A DNA stretch of 64,000 bases from Verpa conica (taxonomy: Eukaryota > Ascomycota > Pezizomycetes > Pezizales > Morchellaceae), in the NCBI GenBank assembly GCA_033030425.1, contig JAUFSD010000003.1:1364001-1428000 (forward strand), given 5' to 3'. Positions within the stretch are counted from its first letter, which is position 1. Every line of letters starts with the position of its first letter. The notes under the pieces were generated by a model that made no database searches, was not told where the DNA came from, and saw nothing but the letters and a program-made list of their open reading frames with translations. Below, piece by piece: positions 58,117-64,000 of the stretch. A program made the position numbers and the translations under genes.

Positions 58117-61100
58117 GCTATTATTTAACTGGTGGGAGGAGTTTTCTTTCTTCCCTTCTTTCCTTTCTTTCATCATGCTAGGATGGGGTACCCCATTTGT
58201 AACAAATATTGAATACCCCTCACTTAAATATCTTTCACCTTGTATTAAAAAAATGTAAACTATTTTGATTATTGTTCGTTATTGGGTGGTAGTAATGTAG
58301 AAGGCAGCTAATAGAGATACAAAAATACACCGTCATATAAACCTCTTCCCGTGATAATCGAGTTAGGTGCACAATACTATTATCAGAAACGCGATGACGC
58401 TTTACCAATAAGGCGGTACTGGAAACCAAATTCTGCTTTGTAGAGCCCCGAAAATAACTCGGCAAACCGGAGAAGTTAGACGATCTGCTTGGCGAAGCGG
58501 CACCTCATGCTAGAACCCAACAAACAAATTACCAAGAGAGCTTATATATCACAATTAACCGTAGCTTCAGATGTCTCTAATGATAATTAGAAAGACCCCT
58601 ACATTAAAAACACCCCATGTATAAATTTTGACTAGAGAATACCTATATGTAGCCAGAACACATTCAAAATTATAGTTCTATCCACCGAACAAGCTATATC
58701 TGTCGGAATATGTATACTAGAGTATGGAAGCGTAAATCGGTCAAAAGTATCTTTACCACCGGTGGTAAATTAAAGTACAAAAACGCTAGATTTCAGCACC
58801 TTGTACTTAGGTCAAACACTCCTAACTAGCACTAGTTAATTTAATTAGGTAGCAAACTGACTAGGCCACTAGAGAGGTAAGCAACTATCACTAATATCTA
58901 AGCGCCTGTCCCAATAATTAGTTTTGACTCAAGTATAGGGTGCTGAATTCAGTGAAAATAGCACATATAAGCGCTGGAATCTAGCATTTTTATAAAAAAT
59001 ACTTTTGACTGATTTACGCTTCCATATACTAGAGAGGCTTGAAGCTATGATATTCGTTACCATTTTTTATTTGTTTTTAAATCATGTAATTTTTATTTCT
59101 AGGTATAAAACCTAGCATGCAGCTACAAACTACATTTATAGCCTAAATAATACCCAATACTAGCACTTTACTTACATATATGACACATTTTGATGCTCTG
59201 AAAACCCTACTGTAGTCGTAAAACGACTAGACCCGTTATCATTTATATTTCATAGCCCCAACATCCCCTCTCCCTAGCTCCGGGCTTAGATACCGTAGTC
59301 AAGCTTATACAGCTAAGAGGGAGCCGAAGTTAAATTATACAATAAACTACCCCAATATATAAAAGGTAATATATAGTTGATATTGTGCTATCCTATGACT
59401 ATGCGTAGACCCCGTTCATGCGCCCTATTTACTGGACCGATGAAGCTACCTGTGGACGAGTGATTGTATATGATCTTCGCAGAGCACACCGGTCTTGGCG
59501 ATCTCGAACTGCAGGAACCCTCAGGCTTAACCGCGACCCAGGGTGGATCAATTGCAACGATTAAGCCTTGGCGCTTGCACCCTAATATCTGCAGCTCACC
59601 GGGAACAGGTTATCGCCCCCTCATTTCTTCCCCTGCTGACGACGACCTCGACCACGGCCCAACGATCTCCATCCTCACCACGTACCCTAACACCTGCAGG
59701 AGATCAAAACTTCATCTACGCATCGATTTCAAGGTAACTCCTATTTACCCCGCACGGGGGACCCGAGGGGGTGAAATTTCCGACACTCCCCAAGATGAGA
59801 TAGCGGATTTAAATGTTTATTTATATACGAGCATGGGATAGGTATAAAAGTCGATGGCGGCTGCTAAACAGTAAATAACGAGAATTGGAGCGGGTATAAT
59901 AATTACTAGAAATACTGACCAGGGAAATGGTATTCGACCCGGTTTCTCCGGCGCTATAGTCAGATGCATGCATTTATATATCTATAGCATTAATCGATGC
60001 AAATTTTCTGTGTATATATTTTCCGGGGCGTGTGTACCTGACTCAGAGCAGGTCAAGAGATCAGAAAAAATAGGTCTTGTTTAAACTAGAGTGAGAGATC
60101 AACACCCAATAAAATTTGGTACCCGAAGTGTTCGCCAATTCTCATATAGCCCTTTCAAAACTAGTGTTAGTAGAGCTGGCCGCCTACAAAGTATTGGAAC
60201 AAGCGACCCCGCAGCCGAGAGACCAAGGTTATTTTGTCGATCACTCATAAGTATTATATGCACCTAACGGCCTTTGAGCTTATCTTATAGGCCCACAACT
60301 TGCACAAAGTGGCGTTTCGGTATCAACCTGAGCCATGGGTATAGAAGAACCCAAGCATGTATAAAAAATTTGTCTAGGATAATTCACGTTATCAAGTAGG
60401 AGTCTAGCAAGTTACGTAGATCTGAGCCGAGATCTGCTGGGAAAGGCAGTACCTACAGGTCAACATGGAAGCCCACACTAATGAATAAATAGAGGTAGAT
60501 GGTATTATTTTGCTACAGCCCACAGAACCTTCTGGGCCCTCGATCAAAGAGTGATCTATAGCGCTTTAGCATAACTGTAATGAAATTCGTTATCGACTGA
60601 CTAGCTTGTGGTCTATTCTTTCAAAAAAAAAAAGCCCACCAAATCACTGAGCCAATGAGTTCCGTGGGCATCAGGCTCCTGATACTTATTTACCCTCTTT
60701 AGCCTTGATCTTGCCGGTTTATCTAACTGTGTTGTATTTATTTTCACCCATAGTTACACTGTACGGGCCTCCCGGGATTAGTCGGAAGGGTGCTTGATTG
60801 GGGTTTCCGATCCAGGCCTCAAAACAGGCGAACGGATGCCGAGAACGAAGCACAAGACGAGCAAAAAGAGAAATATGCGTGGTTGACGGTACGGGTGCGG
60901 GACAGGATTCTAGTTACCTGTTGAAGACGAAACACAAGCGAAGTGGTTGTCGCCAGGGTTTTATGTAGGCTCTACACTATCATCAGAGATCGTAGGGCAG
61001 AGACATAGCCCCTCTGATTCGACTCTATTGCCCAAGACCCTTTGTGTCCCCACACTTGGAATCACCTCATCTAGGGCGGTTCAATATTTGACTTTTGTTT

Positions 61101-61853
61101 GCATTTTGTCCCTATTCATCCTCACTCCCAAACAACCTGGATGACAACCGGGTAGGCAGCCTAGGAAGTGATAGCGAGAAAGGAAATGTGCCCTACCAGG
61201 CAAAAGGGATTTCTACAATAAATCCTGCATGTGCACGTATTATTTTTCCCGTTCCTCTCCAGTTCCTCTGCCTAGGTAGCAGGTATTCCACCTCTAGACC
61301 ACACCCCAAAGCACACTCCATGCCCCCCTCGCCACCTCAAACCCATCCTTCCGTGATTCCTACAGTCAGTGTACCGGTGATTTCTTCCAAATTCCCTGTA
61401 TTCCTCTAAATCAATCAGAGATTAACCCAAAAAAGGTTGATACCTTTTTCTCAAACACCATCAAATCCAATATAACTACCCCGCTCCGGAAAAAAGTAGA
61501 AAAGATACAAAAACCGAAAACCCAAACCACCTCTCTATAGTCTTTAAATTTCCCCCATGTAGAAGTCCTTGTAGGAAACATAACTACGGACATCGAAAAG
61601 AGAAAAAGAAAAGAGAAAAAAATACCCATACAAGCACAGTAACATTGAACCTGCCAGGTAAAAAAAAGAAAAAGAAAAAAGGGATATGTAAGATAATAGA
61701 AAAACCCGTAAAAACAAGAATATCCAACGATCCCAAATGACTAAATAAAGACAAGAGCTTTGCTTTCTTTTATAAAATCTCCCTCCTAACCGCAAATCGG
61801 ACCAGCTAAGCCTTCTCAATAAAAAGCCCAATTCCCCAAACACAAAAATCTTA
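58117..61853. other. 3.7-kb AT-rich repeat island
   Basis: No credible gene. It contains an inverted-repeat element at about 58713-59036 (listed separately), runs of TATA-type sequence, and an open frame at 59464-59841 (no ATG start; Pro/Thr-rich; not recognised). From about 61.4 kb it becomes A-rich on the plus strand, leading to the 3' end of the copper-fist gene. I see no element boundaries beyond the one listed. Confidence 0.5.
58713..59036. repeat. inverted-repeat element of a dispersed family
   Basis: Two arms face each other. ATGGAAGCGTAAATCGGTCA continues into AAAGTAT at 58724-58750. Its complement is found at 59002-59028, with one mismatch. Further in, AAAAACGCTAGATTTCAGC (58779-58797) pairs with the complement of GCTGGAATCTAGCATTTTT (58973-58991) with two mismatches. 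Beyond each inner arm lie GTGCTGAATTC-type sequences. The same sequence order recurs near 1.31-1.45 kb. Element ends and target duplication are not resolved. No coding sequence. Confidence 0.65.
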
Positions 61854-63621
61854 TTAGCTAGTCCACGAATGATCGACTGACGGAGGAGGTCCAGCTTGTA
61901 CGTTACTCGACCATGGCGCCATCCATAGGAAATCGCTATCGTCTATAGGCGGAATATTCGATGGGAGGACACTAAGCTCGGCCGTCTTCGCAACCATCAT
62001 ATCCTTCGAGCTCAAAAAGGTATCCGAGTATCCACCATACAATCCCAAACTCTGCGCTTCGGCTTCCATCACCCCATCGACACCAGCACCCAAACCTAAC
62101 CCTGCATTAAAAGAACTTACTCGCGATGCTGGTCCAAGCGCCAACAGTTTCTCCACGTCCAAATCTTCGAAGCTATTGTTTGCAACCATTCCGACTTGCT
62201 GTAATCCGATGAAAGATGAGGCTGCGCTCACACGATATCCGTCAGACTCAGCTTGATCTGAAGCATCAGAGGATGAAGATCGAGTGACAGTTCCATTCCC
62301 GTTCAGAGGGCTCGGCCCGCCCACTGGACCAATGAAGTCGTCAATTTCATCTCCAGACACAGATCCCCCTGCCAGTCCTGATGTTTGAAAACGAAGAAAC
62401 GACCCCATATCTATTTGTGATGGGTCGTAGGAGCTTGTGTCTAAAGGCGGTTCCTCGAATGCAGAATCAAATTGACCATAGGTTGGAGGCCATCCAGCAG
62501 ATTGTGGGGGATATAATCCGGCAGAAAATTGATAGCTATCTGATTCTGCTGCAGATGGTAAAAGTTCCTGGCTAGGAAAGTCTTGAAGAGTGAAAGGTGG
62601 GTGATTGGTGTTTACAACTAGTCCGGGTTGGACACGAGTAGAGGCTGGTTTCAATGCTTGTTGTGCCAGCTGAGGGGTCAACTCCAGAGGAGTAATGCTA
62701 GTAGTTGCCATTTGGAGAGCGGGATAAGTTCGGAGGTCTGGTGATGATTGTTCGGATTTAATTCGCCGAGGTTTTTGTGATGCTACAGTTGAAGGTGCCG
62801 ATGCGGAGGTAGTCAATTTTGTACAGCCATTGACATGCTCTCCAAAAGCATGGCCGGTGTGTCCTACAGGTGGAATAGTGTATGGTGATGATCCATGTAT
62901 GCTTCCATGGTGCTTGTGAGTTGGCCTGTGATGGCCATTGGCGAAAGTAGTAAGGGAACCCTCAGACTGAGTCATCTGAAGTCGAGGTTTTCGGACCTCT
63001 GGAGGGGTAGTAGAGGTGCAAGGTTCTGATGCAGAAAGCTCAGGAACTGGGTCCAAGTGTGGCTCCTTCTTCAGTGCACAGGTACAACGGCCTCCATGGC
63101 AGCAGTTGCAGGACACTCCATCTTCTCGTTAAAAAATTTAGTGATAGCTCTACCATAAACCACGCATGGGCAGAGTGCTCACTCTTTGCATCTCCATCCT
63201 CACTAGGAGCATGACATGCTCCTGTTGATGCGACAGGCTTCCCGCCCTTAGCTTGTTCCTTCAAAAAAGCGATTCGTTCACCGCAGTCACACTTGACATG
63301 GGCAGAGCGGGATTTTCGCATGTGACGACAATGACTACATTGAGATACCGGGCGACCCTTCTTCGCGATCGGTAGGAGTTTACGATCTGTTATGTCCCGA
63401 AAATCAGTTTCATCATTCCGGGATGTATCTTAGACTGATAGATGGGTGTTGGATGCTTAGGATAAAAACTGAAGATGACATCGTTGAAGTATTACCCCTC
63501 TAAATAAATGGATCGGAGGTTGAGGTGGGAGGATTGGGAACTGACCCGAATGATTGCACCCGCTCACCCTGTGGCCTCTAATGCAGGCCTCACAGGCCAT
63601 TTTGACCCCATCTATGATCAT
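61854..63621 (-). CDS. copper-fist transcription factor (Ace1/Mac1/Cuf1 family)
   Basis: Three exons (63546..63621, 63183..63386, 61854..63121) sum to 1,548 nt, 515 aa. The start MIIDGVKMACEACIRGHRVS is the standard copper-fist opening, and removal of intron 1 restores GCNHSDRKLLPIAKKGRPVS then QCSHCRHMRKSRSAHVKCDC, including the (K/R)GRP minor-groove motif and zinc ligands. After exon 2, CNCCHGGRCTCALKKEPHLD is the Cys-rich copper-sensing block seen in Cuf1/Grisea-type regulators. The remaining 380 residues are Ser/Pro/Gly-rich with acidic patches, as in activation regions. Such factors either activate detoxification genes when copper is high or uptake genes when it is low; the sequence does not tell which. 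Intron positions all keep frame. Confidence 0.93.
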
Positions 63622-64000
63622 TGTGAACGCAAATGAAAAGCCGCTCGACGATATAGTCGAGCGGGGTGTGATCGAATCCCAAAATGTGACGGTGAATTTT
63701 TGGTGGTTCTGAACTAGAGATGGCCACAGGAGGACCACTTTTCTAGAATCGATCTCGTCGAGTCCAGTCAAGACAGAGAAAGACGGATAGATATGATACG
63801 GTGTAGGATTGGTTTTTTTTTTTTTAACAAGGAATAAAAAGTATGTAGTTTGAAAAACAAAAATTTGGAAAGTACTTTTGAGGATATCTTTGCCGCCGGA
63901 GAAGTAAGGTTATAGCGACTGACTGACTGACTTTGACGCCCCGTTGAACAGTACTGAAAGCAAAACACCCCAAAACGCCGCCACACAAAAAAAACCAATT
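63622..64000. promoter_or_regulatory. upstream region of the copper-fist gene
   Basis: 378 bp to the window edge, with a T-run at 63813-63825 and a CTGACTGACTGACT repeat near 63920-63933. I see no perfect copper-response element (consensus GCTG after a T-rich stretch) that could be asserted. Any further upstream elements are outside the window. Confidence 0.4.

Noticed and set aside
59464..59841. Frame of 125 codons in the 58-61 kb island
   Set aside because: Starts at a non-ATG codon and reads as Pro/Thr-rich noise; neighbouring sequence is repeat-like.
1..64000. tRNA, rRNA, CRISPR arrays, secondary-metabolite or transposase genes
   Set aside because: I scanned for TTCRA-type B-box contexts, regular spaced repeats, and long polyketide/peptide synthetase or transposase frames and found none that hold up.

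Overview
This window looks like nuclear DNA of a filamentous ascomycete (Pezizomycotina). Nearly all genes carry short spliceosomal introns (about 40-390 nt, GT..AG), and the gene families are typical of that group: RSC9, TCO89, a copper-fist factor, BYE1, a Tht1-type karyogamy protein and a small cysteine/histidine protein found across filamentous fungi. AT-rich repeat islands separate the gene blocks. The class (for example Pezizomycetes or Orbiliomycetes) cannot be settled from the sequence alone.

Layout. 1-2.1 kb: AT-rich, gene-poor. 2.1-3.05 kb: xanthine-guanine phosphoribosyltransferase (XPT1). 3.05-6.1 kb: AT-rich desert. 6.1-8.6 kb: head-to-head ARP6 (SWR1 complex) and NC2-beta. 9.4-11.2 kb: a Rec114-like meiotic recombination protein. 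12.7-15.7 kb: RSC9. 17.7-19.3 kb: a TCO89-like TORC1 subunit. 19.7-22.3 kb: head-to-head guanylate kinase and MET22/HAL2 phosphatase. 23.7-24.2 kb: a small, probably mitochondrial protein. 24.5-30.1 kb: head-to-head RAD4/XPC and a KAR5/Tht1-like karyogamy protein, with a telobox-like motif between them. 30.8-32.8 kb: branched-chain 2-oxoacid dehydrogenase E1-alpha. 33.1-36.6 kb: head-to-head WW/FF-domain RNA-processing protein and proteasome alpha subunit PRE9. 37.1-38.2 kb: a two-exon F-box protein. 38.3-41.9 kb: long spacer without a convincing gene. 42.0-42.3 kb: a 109-aa Cys/His protein. 42.3-48.8 kb: repeat island with two compact terminal-inverted-repeat (MITE-like) elements. 48.8-49.8 kb: secreted, probably GPI-anchored Cys-rich protein. 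50.7-51.6 kb: prolyl 4-hydroxylase-like dioxygenase. 53.0-58.1 kb: head-to-head BYE1 (PHD-TFIIS central-SPOC) and a ZNF830-like nuclear protein. 58.1-61.8 kb: repeat island. 61.9-63.6 kb: copper-fist transcription factor.

The genes are mostly single-copy housekeeping functions: chromatin and transcription (ARP6, NC2-beta, RSC9, BYE1, ZNF830-like), DNA repair and meiosis (RAD4, Rec114-like, Tht1-like), nucleotide metabolism (XPT1, GUK1), sulfate/PAP metabolism (MET22), nutrient signalling (TCO89), protein turnover (PRE9, F-box) and mitochondrial catabolism (E1-alpha). Five closely spaced divergent pairs share short promoters. I see no secondary-metabolite cluster, tRNA, rRNA or CRISPR.

I did not find a clearly new biological system. 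The best leads are the two 191-bp inverted-repeat elements, the dispersed repeat family at both ends of the window, a guanylate kinase with a probable dual start (mitochondrial and cytosolic), the divergent Rec114-like and TCO89-like proteins recognised only by motif, a variable (PEE/PEG)n tract in BYE1, and an ordinary-looking karyogamy gene with an in-frame TGA that splicing must remove. Exon coordinates were derived by hand. Where the joined exon lengths give a whole number of codons I say so; otherwise the span is given as approximate.
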